In this document: positions 1 to 5,721 of the stretch, piece after piece
How the letters are laid out: each line of letters begins with the position of its first letter
Position numbering within the stretch: position 1 is the first letter of the stretch
NCBI GenBank assembly: GCA_030040475.1
Contig: JASHTQ010000688.1
Location: forward strand, 1-5,721
DNA: 5,721 nt
Source of the DNA: Streptosporangiaceae bacterium
GTDB taxonomy: Bacteria > Actinomycetota > Actinomycetes > Streptosporangiales > Streptosporangiaceae
Direction: 5' to 3'
Position numbers and translations under genes: made by a program
Notes under the pieces: model-generated
Told to the model about the DNA's origin: nothing
What the model saw: only the letters and a program-made list of their open reading frames with translations
Databases searched by the model: none

Positions 1-268
1 TCGCCCCGACCGTTCCGGTCAGCTGGTCCGCCTGCGGTAGGTAGCCGATCCGCAGGTCCGCCGGCCTGGCCACCCGGCCGGCATCCGGTGCGATCTGGCC
101 GGCAAGCAGCCCGAGCAACGTGGATTTGCCGGCTCCGTTGCGGCCCACCACGCCGATCTTCTCCCCGGCGGACACCCCGAGCGAGACCCCGTCGAGCAGT
201 TGCCTGTGCGCGTACGCCTTTGCCACCTTTTCCAGGCTGATCAGGTTCAACGCGGTGCCCGGGCTCAC
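1..268 (-). CDS. ABC-F type ATP-binding protein, N-terminal part (cut by left window edge)
   Basis: Only the first 89 codons are present; the rest lies beyond the left edge. The visible protein is the start of an ABC ATPase domain: Walker A GRNGAGKST at about residues 42-50 and a Q-loop in GYLPQ with Gln79. It opens almost directly with the nucleotide-binding domain, has no visible membrane segment, and carries the segment LLDGVSLGVSAGEKIGVVGR, which resembles actinobacterial ABC-F proteins. That family has two fused ATPase domains and acts on the ribosome, as translation factors or antibiotic-protection proteins, rather than as transporters. The chosen GTG start overlaps the ispE stop as GTGA (4 nt shared), which implies translational coupling; no strong Shine-Dalgarno sequence is visible. 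The second ATPase domain and the linker that define ABC-F are out of view, so an ordinary ABC transporter ATPase remains possible, though less likely. Confidence 0.82.
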   Translation of the reverse strand, partial: MSPGTALNLISLEKVAKAYAHRQLLDGVSLGVSAGEKIGVVGRNGAGKSTLLGLLAGQIAPDAGRVARPADLRIGYLPQADQLTGTVGA

Positions 269-1215
269 TTCGCGGTCTTCGGGTCCGGGAGGATGACGGT
301 GCCTGGCACGGGTCCGGTGACCCGGGCCACCGAACGGCACACGCCCGCGCCGGACAGCGACACCGCCAGGTCGAGTGCCCGATCCGCGTTCGAGGCGAGG
401 AACGCGCAGGTCGGCCCCGAGCCTGCCACCAGCGCGCCGAGCGCGCCCAGCTCAAGGCCCGCCGCCAGCGTCTTGCGCAGCGCCGGGAACAGCGCGACCG
501 CGGCGGGCTGCAGGTCGTTGCTGATCGCGCGGCCCACCCGGGTGGGGTCACCGGAGCGCAGCGCGGTCATCAGCGCCGCGTCCAGGTTGGGGTCCGGGGG
601 CTTGGGCTTGCCGCCCGCCGGGACTGCGGAAGCGCGCAGGCGGTCGAGGGCAGCGTAGACCTCGGGGGTGGACAGGTGGCCGTCGGCGAAGGCGAGCACC
701 CAGTGGTAGGCCGTGGCCGCGGCCAGCGCCGGGGTCAGCCGCTCTCCCCGGCCGCGGCCCACGGCGGTCCCGCCGAGCAGCGCAAAGGTCACGTCGCTGC
801 CCACCTTGGCGGCGACCGTGCCGAGCTGCTGCTGGTCCAGGCCGGTGCGCCAGAGCTCGTTGCAGGCAACCAGGGCGCCGGCCGCGTCGGCGCTGCCGCC
901 GGCCAGCCCGGCGGCCACCGGAATCCGCTTGGTGATCGTGATGTGCACTGCCGGGGCGCGCGCCGCGCCGCCCACCGCGGCGCGCAGCGCGGTCACCGCG
1001 CGCAGCGCCAGGTTGTCGGAGTCGGCCGGGACCCGGTCAGCGCCCTCGCCGGTGACCGTGACCCCGTCCTGCCCGGCGGTCTCCGCCGTGACCTCGTCGA
1101 ACAGCGAGACGGCATGGAAGACCGTCACCAGGCCGTGATAGCCGTCGGCACGCCGCGGGCCCACAGCGAGCTGGAGGTTGAGTTTGGCGGGAACCCGCGC
1201 TGTAACACGAGGCAC
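265..1215 (-). CDS. ispE: 4-diphosphocytidyl-2-C-methyl-D-erythritol kinase
   Basis: IspE is a cytosolic GHMP-family kinase that phosphorylates CDP-methylerythritol with ATP, the fourth step of the MEP pathway to IPP and DMAPP. With the GTG start the protein has 316 residues, usual for actinobacteria. Visible motifs are VPAKLNLQL near the N terminus with Lys11 (equivalent to E. coli Lys10), the ATP-binding glycine-rich loop PVAAGLAGGSADAA at 99-112, the catalytic Asp141 in VGSDVTFAL (equivalent to E. coli Asp141), and the C-terminal GHMP motif VAGSGPTCAF at 263-272. Most relatives have Pro in place of Thr143. GTG at 1215 lies 5 nt after the rsmA stop. An in-frame TTG at 1224 overlapping that stop as TTGA would add three residues and cannot be excluded, because neither start has a good ribosome binding site. 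A further upstream open frame inside rsmA is only a shadow of that gene. The gene is the middle one of a probable rsmA-ispE-abcF operon. Confidence 0.96.
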   Translation of the reverse strand: MPRVTARVPAKLNLQLAVGPRRADGYHGLVTVFHAVSLFDEVTAETAGQDGVTVTGEGADRVPADSDNLALRAVTALRAAVGGAARAPAVHITITKRIPVAAGLAGGSADAAGALVACNELWRTGLDQQQLGTVAAKVGSDVTFALLGGTAVGRGRGERLTPALAAATAYHWVLAFADGHLSTPEVYAALDRLRASAVPAGGKPKPPDPNLDAALMTALRSGDPTRVGRAISNDLQPAAVALFPALRKTLAAGLELGALGALVAGSGPTCAFLASNADRALDLAVSLSGAGVCRSVARVTGPVPGTVILPDPKTAK

Positions 1216-1220
1216 GATGG

Positions 1221-2126
1221 TCAAATCGTACGCCGCGCTGGCGCGTGCGCAGCGGCCAGCCGGGCGAACTGCGCGACGCCGAGAGATTCGCCGCGCGCGC
1301 CCGGATCGATTCCCGCGGCGCGGAGCAGCCGTTCGGCCCGCGCCGCCGACCCGGCCCAGCCCGCCAGCGCCGCGCGCAGCGTCTTGCGCCGCTGACCGAA
1401 GGCCGCGTCGATCACCGCGAACACCTGCTCCCGGCTCGCGGTGGTCGGCGGCGGGTCGTGCCCGGTGAACGCGACCAGCCTGGAATCGACGTTCGGCGCC
1501 GGCCAGAACACGCTGCGCGACACCGTCCCGGCCGGCCGCGCCGCCGCGAACCAGGCCAGCTTGACCGAGGGCGCGCCGTACACCCGCGATCCCGGCGGCG
1601 CGCACATCCGGTCGGCCACCTCGGCCTGCACCATCACGAGCCCGCGCCGCAGCGAGCCGACCGCGGCCAGCAGGTGCAGCAGCACCGGCACCGCCACGTT
1701 GTAGGGCAGGTTCGCGACGAGCACGCTAGGCCCACCCGGTTCATCCGAGCCGACCCCGAGCGCGTCCGCGGCAGGCGCCGACAGGTCCCGCTCGCCGACC
1801 CCGAGCGCGTCCGCGGTGAGCACGGTCAGCCGGCCCGCGCGCTCCCCTGCCCGCTCGGCGGCCGTCTCCGGCAGCGCGCCGGCCAGCACCGGGTCGATCT
1901 CCACCGCCACCACCCGGGCTGGGCCGGCCTCGAGCAGCGCGAGCGTGAGCGAGCCGAGTCCCGGCCCCACCTCGAGCACCACGTCGTCCGGCCCGATGGC
2001 GGCCAGCGCGGCGATCTTCCGCACCGTCCCCGGCTCGATGACGAAGTTCTGCCCCCGCCGCTTCGACGGCCGCACGCCAAGCCTCCCGGCAAGCCCCTGG
2101 ACGTCCCCGGGAGTGAGCAGCCGCAC
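1221..2126 (-). CDS. rsmA: 16S rRNA (adenine(1518)-N(6)/adenine(1519)-N(6))-dimethyltransferase
   Basis: RsmA (KsgA) uses SAM to dimethylate two adjacent adenines near the 3' end of 16S rRNA during small-subunit assembly; loss gives kasugamycin resistance. With this start it has 301 residues. Motifs in order: RGQNFV at 24-29, SAM-binding EVGPGLGS at 52-59, AVEID ending at Asp78, TADAL near 104-108, catalytic NLPY at 139-142, FWPAPNVDS at 207-215 and QRRKTLR at 245-251. Between TADAL and NLPY sits an extra 15-residue duplication (ADALGVG at 105-111 and again at 120-126), described separately. The GTG at 2126 follows a GAGG about 8 nt upstream and begins at the point where similarity to recalled actinobacterial RsmA starts (RLLTPGDV). 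A GTG at 2147 (308 residues, weak AAGG upstream) is the main alternative. A GTG at 2216 lies inside the large inverted repeat and is rejected, since the added codons look non-coding. The stop is 5 nt before ispE. Confidence 0.96.
   Translation of the reverse strand: MRLLTPGDVQGLAGRLGVRPSKRRGQNFVIEPGTVRKIAALAAIGPDDVVLEVGPGLGSLTLALLEAGPARVVAVEIDPVLAGALPETAAERAGERAGRLTVLTADALGVGERDLSAPAADALGVGSDEPGGPSVLVANLPYNVAVPVLLHLLAAVGSLRRGLVMVQAEVADRMCAPPGSRVYGAPSVKLAWFAAARPAGTVSRSVFWPAPNVDSRLVAFTGHDPPPTTASREQVFAVIDAAFGQRRKTLRAALAGWAGSAARAERLLRAAGIDPGARGESLGVAQFARLAAAHAPARRTI
1749..1816 (-). repeat. In-frame 23-bp direct repeat (45-bp period) inside rsmA
   Basis: An identical 23-bp sequence occurs at 1749-1771 and at 1794-1816. 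The offset is exactly 45 bp, or 15 codons, so the reading frame is kept and the peptide ADALGVG appears twice. The repeat lies between the acidic-loop motif TADAL and the catalytic NLPY motif of RsmA. In the Streptomyces and Mycobacterium RsmA sequences I recall, this linker is roughly 15 residues shorter, which fits a partial tandem duplication in this lineage. Confidence 0.85.
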
Positions 2127-2165
2127 CGCCTGGCCCTCTGTTACCACGTCAGCCGCGCCTTGAAC

Positions 2166-2219
2166 GTAGTCGGTGTGGCACCGCGTACCGGAGACGGTAT
2201 GCGGTGCCACACCCACTAC
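2166..2219. repeat. 54-bp near-perfect inverted repeat (25-nt arms, 4-nt loop) upstream of rsmA
   Basis: The arms 2166-2190 and 2195-2219 pair at 23 of 25 positions by Watson-Crick rules around the loop 2191-2194 (gaga on the plus strand). The exceptions are C opposite C (2171/2214) and G opposite T (2185/2200). In a plus-strand RNA these give one mismatch, one G-U wobble and a GNRA tetraloop. In a minus-strand RNA, the direction of the genes, they give G-G and C-A mismatches. No U-tract follows the hairpin in the minus direction. It could be a U-less terminator of the metG-tatD unit, an mRNA leader structure of rsmA, an operator, or a relic of a palindromic repeat element. The structure is certain from the sequence; its role is not. 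Confidence 0.9.
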
Positions 2220-2225
2220 CCGAGC

Positions 2226-2297
2226 GCGGGAGGCGCGGGAGGCGCGGCGGGCGCGGGAGCAGCGGGAGGCGCGGGAGGCGCGGGAGGCGCGGGAGCA
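2226..2297. repeat. 9-bp tandem repeat (8 units), C-rich on the transcribed-sense strand
   Basis: Eight consecutive 9-bp units begin 7 nt after the tatD stop in the direction of transcription. Five units are identical (gcgggaggc on the plus strand, at 2226, 2235, 2262, 2271 and 2280). The unit at 2244 is gcggcgggc, and those at 2253 and 2289 are gcgggagca. The plus strand has 46 G, 17 C, 9 A and no T, so a tatD transcript would carry a C-rich, G-poor, A-free tract here, the composition expected of a Rho-loading site. The plus strand has GGG runs spaced closely enough (2249-2293) to fit the G-quadruplex consensus. It could also be a simple slippage-prone minisatellite without function. Confidence 0.9.
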
Positions 2298-2303
2298 GCG
2301 CGC

Positions 2304-3104
2304 TCACCAGGGACCGAAGGTGCGCTCCGCGGTGGCGGCGACCGCGTCGCACAGGTCCGCGACATCCGTGCCCCTGAGGTCGGCGAGGAAGCGCAGGGTG
2401 TTGGCCACCTGGGCGGGCGCGTTGGGCCTGCCGCGGTTCGGCACGGGGGTGAGGAACGGCGCGTCCGTCTCGGCAAGCACCAGGTCAAGCGGGGCGGCGG
2501 CGGCCGCGGCCTGCAGCGGCCGCGCGTTGCCGAACGTCACGTTGCCCGCGAACGACATCACGTAGCCCGCCTCGGCGCACTGCTTGACCATCGCCACGTC
2601 GCCGGAGAAGCAGTGGAACACCACCCGGTCCGGCGGCCCCTCCTCCGCCAGGATGCGCAGCACGTCCTCGTGCGCCTCCCGGTCGTGGATCATCAGCGCC
2701 TTGCCGGTCCGCTTGGCGATCGCGATGTGCTCGCGGAACCACCACCGCTGCACGCCCGGCGGGGCGTGATCGCGGTAGTAGTCCAGCCCGGTCTCGCCGA
2801 CGGCGACCACCCGCGGCAAGGAGGCCAGCGCCTCGATCCCGGCCAGCACATCCTCGGGCGGAACCGCCAAAGCGGTCTCGTTCGGGTGGATCGCGACCGC
2901 CGCGTACACCGCGTCGTGCTCCGCTGCGCGCAGCGCCGACCAGCGCGAGGTCTCCAGGTCGGTGCCGACGGTGATCATCCGGGTGACCCCCGCCGCCAGC
3001 GCCTCGGCCACGACGTCCGCCACCGGGCGGTCGATCATGTCCAGGTGGGTATGGCTGTCGGGCGCCGGGCGGGGCAGCGGCTCGGGCGGTAGCGGGAGCG
3101 TCAC
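2304..3104 (-). CDS. tatD: TatD-family metal-dependent hydrolase (putative 3'-5' DNase)
   Basis: TatD proteins are cytosolic amidohydrolase-superfamily TIM barrels that bind two divalent metals; characterised members act as 3'-5' exonucleases or DNases. The 266-residue length is typical. Metal ligands are visible: the HxH pair in DSHTHLD (His18, His20), Glu104 in GETGLDY, His140 in MIHDRE, His164 in FHCFSG, and Asp214 in ETDAPFL. The segment PNRGRPNAP after the last motif is also characteristic. Start choice: two GTG codons lie side by side at 3107 and 3104. The second has a GAG 5 nt upstream and overlaps the stop of a 10-codon mini-ORF as GTGA; using the first adds one residue. A TTG at 3155 would overlap metG by 26 nt and extend beyond the family N terminus. 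The gene follows metG closely and is probably cotranscribed. It ends just before the C-rich tandem repeat. Confidence 0.95.
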   Translation of the reverse strand: MTLPLPPEPLPRPAPDSHTHLDMIDRPVADVVAEALAAGVTRMITVGTDLETSRWSALRAAEHDAVYAAVAIHPNETALAVPPEDVLAGIEALASLPRVVAVGETGLDYYRDHAPPGVQRWWFREHIAIAKRTGKALMIHDREAHEDVLRILAEEGPPDRVVFHCFSGDVAMVKQCAEAGYVMSFAGNVTFGNARPLQAAAAAAPLDLVLAETDAPFLTPVPNRGRPNAPAQVANTLRFLADLRGTDVADLCDAVAATAERTFGPW

Positions 3105-3133
3105 CACGGCTCGTTCGGCCAAAAATAAATCAT
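3101..3133 (-). CDS. Possible 10-codon coupling mini-ORF between metG and tatD
   Basis: The ATG at 3133 overlaps the metG stop as ATGA, and the TGA at 3103-3101 overlaps a tatD GTG as GTGA, so this frame joins the two genes with 4-nt stop/start overlaps on each side. The peptide would be [10 protein letters not shown]: two Trp in ten residues and an AT-rich start (ATT TAT TTT) unlike the neighbouring codons. A short GGGG run lies about 8 nt upstream of the ATG. Ribosomes finishing metG could reinitiate here and be delivered to tatD. The same arrangement could arise by chance in a short intergenic gap; nothing else shows translation. Confidence 0.3.
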   Translation of the reverse strand: MIYFWPNEPW

Positions 3134-4932
3134 GAGCCGGACCCCAGCCGGGCAAGTTCCTCGTCGACCACCGAGCTGTCCAGCTTGGTGAAAAGCGGCG
3201 CCGGGACGGCCAGCGGGGTGCCCGGGCGGATCGGCGCGGAGGCCCAGCGGGCGGCGCCGTCGTACCGGCCGGTGATCACCGGGTAGGGCGCGCCGCCGTC
3301 CTCGTCGACCTCCTCGACCCTCGGCATGTCCGACCATGTCCCTGTACCGCCCTGCCCGTAATCGTGCAGCATCTCGTGCACGAGCTGGGAGGAGCGCGGC
3401 AGGAACGGGGTGAGCATCGTCTTCGCGTCGTCGACGAGTTGCAGCGCCACGTGCAGCACGGTCCGCATCCGCTCCGGGTCGGACTCGCGCAGCTTCCACG
3501 GCGCCTGCTCGGAGAAGTACTTGTTGGCCTCGGCCACCGTCCGCAGCGCCTCGGTGATCGCGAACTTGAACCGGGACCCGCCCAGGTGGCCGCCGACGGT
3601 GTCGAAGGCCAGCCGGGACCGCTCGAGCAGGCCGTGGTCCAGGTCGGTCAGCGCGCCCGCCTCGGGGATCGACCCGACGAAGCGCGCCGCGAACGAGACC
3701 GCGCGGTTCACCAGGTTCCCCCAGGTGGCGACCAGCTCGTCGTTGTTGCGGCGGACGAACTCGCTCCAGGTGAAGTCGGTGTCCTGGCTCTCCGGCCCGG
3801 CGACCGCCACGTAGTAGCGCAGCGCGTCCGGGTCGTAGCGGGCCAGGAAGTCGCGGACGTAGATCACCACCGAGCGGGAGGAGGAGAACTTGCGGCCCTC
3901 CATCGTCAGGAACTCGCTGGAGACCACCTCGGTCGGCAGGTTCAGCGTGCCGAGCGGGCCGGGCGTGCCGCCGCGGGCGCCGAGTCCTGAGTAGCCGAGC
4001 AGCATGGCCGGCCAGATCTCGGCGTGGAAGACGATGTTGTCCTTGCCCATGAAGTAGTACGCCTCGGCGCTCGGGTCGTTCCACCAGGCGCGCCAGGCCT
4101 CGGAGTCGCCGCTGCGCCGCGCCCACTCGATCGACGCGGACAGGTAGCCGATCACCGCGTCGAACCAGACGTAGATCCGCTTGTCGGGCCGGTCCCGCCA
4201 GCCGTCGAGCGGAACGGGAACGCCCCAGTCCAGGTCCCTGGTGATCGCCCGGGGCTGCAGGTCGTCGAGGAGGTTGAGGGAGAAGTTCAGCACGTTCGGC
4301 CGCCACTGGCCCGCCTTGGACTTCAGCCAGGTCGCGAGCACCTCGGCGAACGCGGGCAGGTCGAGGAAGTAGTGCTCGGCCTCGGTGAACACCGGCGCCT
4401 CCCCGTTGACCTTCGACCGGGGGTTGATCAGGTCGGCGGGGTCGAGCTGGTTGCCGCAGTTGTCGCACTGGTCGCCGCGCGCGCTCGGGTAGCCGCAGAT
4501 CGGACACGTGCCCTCGATGTAGCGGTCGGGCAGCGTGCGGCCGGTCGACGGGGAGATCGCGCCGAGCGTGACCTTCGGGAAGATGTACCCGTTGGCGAGC
4601 AGCCTGGTGAAAATCTCCTGGGTGACCGCGTAGTGGTTGCGGGTGGTGGTCCTGGTGAACAGGTCGTAGGTCATGCCGAGGCCGGCCAGGTCGTCCACGA
4701 TCACCCGGTTGTACCGGTCGGCGAGCTCGCGGGCGCTGACGCCCTCCGCGTCCGCCTGCACCTGGATCGGCGTGCCGTGCTCGTCGGTGCCGCTCACCAT
4801 CAGCACCCGGTTGCCCGCCATCCGCTGGTACCGGCTGAACATGTCGCAGGGCAGCCCGAAGCCGGCGACGTGACCGATATGGCGGGGGCCGTTTGCGTAC
4901 GGCCAGGCAGCAGCGGACAGGATGGTGCGCAT
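3130..4932 (-). CDS. metG: Methionine--tRNA ligase
   Basis: MetG is the cytosolic class I synthetase that charges initiator and elongator tRNA(Met) with methionine using ATP. The 600-residue protein has the HIGH motif exactly at 18-21, after PYANGP. An inserted zinc knuckle has Cys143, Cys146, Cys156 and Cys159 (CPIC and CDNC). It also has WFDA at 256-259 and the second ATP-binding signature at 348-352, which reads KFSSS instead of KMSKS. The anticodon-binding helical domain follows (for example [14 protein letters not shown] near 397-410). The C terminus ends soon after that domain, without the EMAP-like tRNA-binding domain some bacteria carry. The ATG at 4932 lies 3 nt after the upstream glycosyltransferase stop, with only a weak AGG about 9 nt before it. 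An AT-rich stretch and a 12-bp palindrome just upstream could provide an internal promoter and control site. The stop overlaps the ATG of a mini-ORF leading to tatD. Confidence 0.98.
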   Translation of the reverse strand: MRTILSAAAWPYANGPRHIGHVAGFGLPCDMFSRYQRMAGNRVLMVSGTDEHGTPIQVQADAEGVSARELADRYNRVIVDDLAGLGMTYDLFTRTTTRNHYAVTQEIFTRLLANGYIFPKVTLGAISPSTGRTLPDRYIEGTCPICGYPSARGDQCDNCGNQLDPADLINPRSKVNGEAPVFTEAEHYFLDLPAFAEVLATWLKSKAGQWRPNVLNFSLNLLDDLQPRAITRDLDWGVPVPLDGWRDRPDKRIYVWFDAVIGYLSASIEWARRSGDSEAWRAWWNDPSAEAYYFMGKDNIVFHAEIWPAMLLGYSGLGARGGTPGPLGTLNLPTEVVSSEFLTMEGRKFSSSRSVVIYVRDFLARYDPDALRYYVAVAGPESQDTDFTWSEFVRRNNDELVATWGNLVNRAVSFAARFVGSIPEAGALTDLDHGLLERSRLAFDTVGGHLGGSRFKFAITEALRTVAEANKYFSEQAPWKLRESDPERMRTVLHVALQLVDDAKTMLTPFLPRSSQLVHEMLHDYGQGGTGTWSDMPRVEEVDEDGGAPYPVITGRYDGAARWASAPIRPGTPLAVPAPLFTKLDSSVVDEELARLGSGS

Positions 4933-4935
4933 GTG

Positions 4936-5721
4936 CTAAAGCCTAGGGGCTCCAGCCGGCTGGTCACCGTAATTAAATTCATTATCCCGAACGGAGGGTG
5001 GTGAACCAGTCGCGGAATGCGATACCGAGCCGGCGGCGGGATGCCTGGTGTGCCTGATGCCGAGGATGGACAGGAAGAACGTGCCGAGAACGACCTGGCA
5101 GCTCACGATCAGCGCGGTCACCGACGGGATCATCAGCCGCAGCGAGTGCTCGTAGTTCAGCTGGTGGAATCCCTTCCCGTGCCAGTAGGCCAGCGAGAAG
5201 ATCAGGCCGGCCAGGCCGGCCAGGCCGATCGTTGCGCCCAGGATGAGCCCGCGTTCCAGGCTGAGCTTGCCGAGCAGCCGCTGCACCGCTGGCTCCTCGG
5301 GCAAGAATCCCTCCGAGCCCGCATACACCTGGGTGAACAGCCAGAACAGGACGGACTGGAAGCCGATCACGACCATCGCGGACGCGCCGACAAGCGTGTC
5401 GACGTCGAAGGTCACCGAGCCGATCCGCAGCGGGTGCGGCGCGACGATGACGCCGATGACCAGGCCGGCCACGAGCAGGAACAGGCCGGGCAGGAAGAAC
5501 AGCCAGCGCGGGCTGAACAGCAGCAGGAACCGCAGGTGCCGCCAGCCGTCCCGCCAGGTGTGCAGGTGCGGCGGCCTGCTCCGGCCGTCCTTGGCCAGCG
5601 TGGTCGGCACCTCGGTGACGCGCTGGCCGGCCAGCGCCGCCTTCACCACAAGCTCGCTGGCGAACTCCATCCCGGTGGCCTGCAGGTTCAGGGCCAGCAC
5701 GCTGTCCCTGCTGAACCCGCG
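4936..5721 (-). CDS. GT2-type membrane glycosyltransferase, C-terminal part (cut by right window edge)
   Basis: The 261 visible residues begin inside the gene; the catalytic GT-A domain with its DxD motif lies beyond the right edge. The segment RGFSRDSVLALNLQATGMEF followed by VTEVPTTL and SRPPHLHTWRDGWRHLRFLL matches the end of the catalytic domain of the GT2 family related to dolichol/undecaprenyl-phosphate glycosyltransferases. Four likely membrane segments follow, at about 73-94, 111-133, 158-180 and 197-221 of the visible part. Such proteins load a sugar onto a polyprenyl phosphate at the cytoplasmic membrane for cell-envelope glycan synthesis; the sugar and acceptor cannot be read here. 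The last 29 codons (5025-4939) switch to AT-rich third positions and end with a hydrophilic tail, RDNEFNYGDQPAGAPRL, that looks unlike the rest. The TAG stop is 3 nt before metG. Confidence 0.82.
   Translation of the reverse strand, partial: RGFSRDSVLALNLQATGMEFASELVVKAALAGQRVTEVPTTLAKDGRSRPPHLHTWRDGWRHLRFLLLFSPRWLFFLPGLFLLVAGLVIGVIVAPHPLRIGSVTFDVDTLVGASAMVVIGFQSVLFWLFTQVYAGSEGFLPEEPAVQRLLGKLSLERGLILGATIGLAGLAGLIFSLAYWHGKGFHQLNYEHSLRLMIPSVTALIVSCQVVLGTFFLSILGIRHTRHPAAGSVSHSATGSPPSVRDNEFNYGDQPAGAPRL
4952..4963. promoter_or_regulatory. 12-bp perfect palindrome upstream of metG
   Basis: The sequence ccagccggctgg is its own reverse complement. It lies 20-31 nt before the metG ATG, between the AT-rich stretch and the start codon, inside the last codons of the glycosyltransferase. 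Its placement suits an operator, but 12-bp GC palindromes are not rare in such DNA, so this is a weak call. Confidence 0.25.
4970..4986 (-). promoter_or_regulatory. AT-rich island with possible -10 element for metG
   Basis: Fifteen of the sixteen bases at 4970-4985 are A or T, a sharp break in this GC-rich window. On the minus strand it contains GATAAT (4986-4981), one base from the -10 consensus, about 49 nt upstream of the metG ATG. No good -35 hexamer at 16-18 nt spacing was found, so a conventional housekeeping promoter is only suggested. The island lies within the reading frame of the glycosyltransferase tail. Confidence 0.35.

Larger units (their letters stand above)
2127..2303. other. 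Intergenic region between tatD and rsmA (repeat plus hairpin; rpfB absent)
   Basis: This is the only sizeable non-coding stretch in the window. In transcription order it holds the 9-bp tandem repeat (2226-2297), then the large inverted repeat (2166-2219), then about 39 nt of leader before the chosen rsmA start. In M. tuberculosis the resuscitation-promoting factor gene rpfB lies between tatD and ksgA. No trace of an Rpf/lysozyme-like domain is seen here in any frame. I found no convincing -35/-10 pair for rsmA. Confidence 0.8.

Noticed and set aside
1216..1605. Upstream extension of the ispE frame inside rsmA
   Set aside because: It overlaps conserved rsmA codons, and the extra residues are Arg/Gly-rich without similarity to IspE, whose family N terminus begins near the VPAKLN motif.
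1245..3092. A 615-codon open frame on the plus strand across rsmA and tatD
   Set aside because: It is antisense to two well-recognised genes, rich in Arg, Gly, Pro and His as expected of a high-GC shadow frame, and shows no domain motif.
3121..3165. Intrinsic terminator after metG (T-rich run on the minus strand)
   Set aside because: The T-rich tract is real, but the sequence before it offers only a 4-5 bp stem, and tatD begins within about 30 nt, so a terminator is not supported.
3101..4507. A 468-codon minus-strand frame overlapping metG
   Set aside because: It runs in another frame of the same strand as metG, with Arg/Pro/Ala-rich shadow composition. Only its last ten codons (the mini-ORF) are kept as a weak candidate.
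4024..5004. A 326-codon plus-strand frame antisense to metG and the glycosyltransferase tail
   Set aside because: Val/Gly/Arg-rich shadow composition, opposite a clear metG, no recognisable motif.
5195..5226. Short direct repeat with ggccggcca units in the glycosyltransferase
   Set aside because: It simply encodes Ala-Gly-Leu repeats in a membrane helix and is ordinary for high-GC coding sequence.

Overview
The window is a compact, very GC-rich stretch in which every convincing gene lies on the minus strand. Codon choice (almost all third positions G or C, frequent GTG starts) and the protein sequences point to an actinomycete (Actinomycetota). I do not assign a genus. All product calls come from motifs and recalled family sequences, because no search was run.

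Reading in the direction of transcription (right to left): (1) the C-terminal part of a membrane GT2-type glycosyltransferase, cut by the right edge; (2) metG, methionyl-tRNA synthetase, starting 3 nt after the glycosyltransferase stop; (3) tatD, a TatD-family metal-dependent hydrolase, directly after metG; (4) a 177-nt non-coding gap with a 9-bp tandem repeat (2226-2297) and a 54-bp near-perfect inverted repeat (2166-2219); (5) rsmA/ksgA, the 16S rRNA adenine dimethyltransferase; (6) ispE, the CDP-methylerythritol kinase of the non-mevalonate isoprenoid pathway; (7) the first 89 codons of an ABC-F type ATPase, cut by the left edge and overlapping ispE by 4 nt.

This is the housekeeping neighbourhood metG-tatD-(rpfB)-ksgA-ispE known from actinobacteria, serving translation (MetG, RsmA, probably ABC-F) and isoprenoid precursor supply (IspE). 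The rpfB gene found between tatD and ksgA in Mycobacterium tuberculosis is absent here; the repeat and hairpin region occupies that place. The two halves (GT-metG-tatD and rsmA-ispE-abcF) are each tightly packed, and the gap between them is the only real intergenic space.

I see no mobile element, CRISPR array, tRNA or rRNA, and no clear new multi-gene system. The unusual points are small: the hairpin and C-rich repeat in the gap, a 10-codon mini-ORF bridging metG and tatD by stop/start overlaps, an AT-rich tail on the glycosyltransferase that may be a captured promoter region for metG, and a 15-codon duplication inside RsmA.
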